Positions 41,980 to 42,022 of a stretch of DNA of 42,022 nt are shown here, one piece after another (position 1 is the stretch's first letter; every line of letters starts with the position of its first letter). A program made the position numbers and the translations under genes. Location of the stretch: positions 1 through 42,022 of the forward strand of contig JAGQNR010000007.1 in the NCBI GenBank assembly GCA_020427985.1. Reading direction: 5' to 3'. The notes beneath the pieces were generated by a model, which was not told where the DNA came from, ran no database searches, and saw only the letters and a list, made by a program, of their open reading frames with translations. The stretch is from Candidatus Saccharimonadota bacterium. GTDB taxonomy: Bacteria > Patescibacteriota > Saccharimonadia > Saccharimonadales > UBA4665.

Positions 41980-42022
41980 TTATGGCTGGGCGTCATGGTC
42001 AAGGATATTTCGAGATAGCCTG
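41980..42022 (-). CDS. 3' end of a gene running off the window
   Basis: On the minus strand one frame is open from the window edge and ends RLSRNILDHDAQP before TAA at 41982-41980, followed by a U-tailed hairpin. That suggests the C terminus of a real protein, but 14 codons are too few to identify it. Confidence 0.4.
   Translation of the reverse strand, partial: RLSRNILDHDAQP

Overview
The window looks like a chromosome segment of a small-genome bacterium, most probably a free-living Candidatus Saccharibacteria (TM7/Patescibacteria) member. This is inferred from gene content and style only: compact spacing, many one- and two-gene units, a short F1Fo delta subunit, a small wrapped CxxC protein, a DUF2680-like secreted protein, and an aerobic quinol oxidase of the type reported for some environmental TM7 genomes. 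No 16S gene is present. The standard code fits; all three stop codons are used as terminators.

Layout. 1-5.7 kb is an accessory-looking region: a decayed gene with four nonsense codons, a nucleotidyltransferase-like gene plus a winged-helix/degenerate-Nudix regulator divergent from a nucleoside 2-deoxyribosyltransferase-like gene, three tiny minus-strand monocistrons separated by related intergenic modules, a membrane-anchored DUF3558-like protein and an ArsR repressor with a six-cysteine tail. 5.7-9.1 kb holds tRNA-Asn, an ABC-F ATPase coupled to smpB, and a frameshifted gene. 9.1-15 kb holds two paralogous TIM-barrel glycoside-hydrolase-like genes, a GT2 glycosyltransferase, a membrane-anchored SNase, an orphan cobalamin adenosyltransferase and a glutaredoxin. 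15.0-22.4 kb is a complete F1Fo ATP synthase operon (atpZ/I-B-E-F-H-A-G-[unknown]-[21-aa ORF]-D-C), followed by two paralogous carbonic-anhydrase-like genes, an aquaporin and, convergently, a helicase-nuclease. 28.5-37.7 kb is an aerobic respiratory block: NDH-2, a D-lactate-dehydrogenase-like FAD enzyme and cyoABCDE plus a UPF0104 membrane protein. 37.7-42 kb holds a two-component system, a secreted DUF2680-like protein, a nucleotide-sugar dehydrogenase and about 650 bp with no convincing gene.

Together the energy genes form a minimal chain: NADH and probably D-lactate reduce quinone, bo3-type oxidase reduces oxygen and pumps protons, and the ATP synthase uses the gradient.

The most striking signal not tied to one gene is promoter architecture. 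At about ten first-of-transcript genes a -10 hexamer sits exactly 6 nt before the start codon, which would place the transcription start on the start codon itself (leaderless mRNA). Several others have it 7-11 nt away. Downstream operon genes instead carry Shine-Dalgarno sequences. This spacing was used to choose several starts. Other points to follow up are the two unknown ORFs wedged between atpG and atpD, the carbonic-anhydrase-like pair, and the repeated module around the 3.2-4.4 kb mini-genes.
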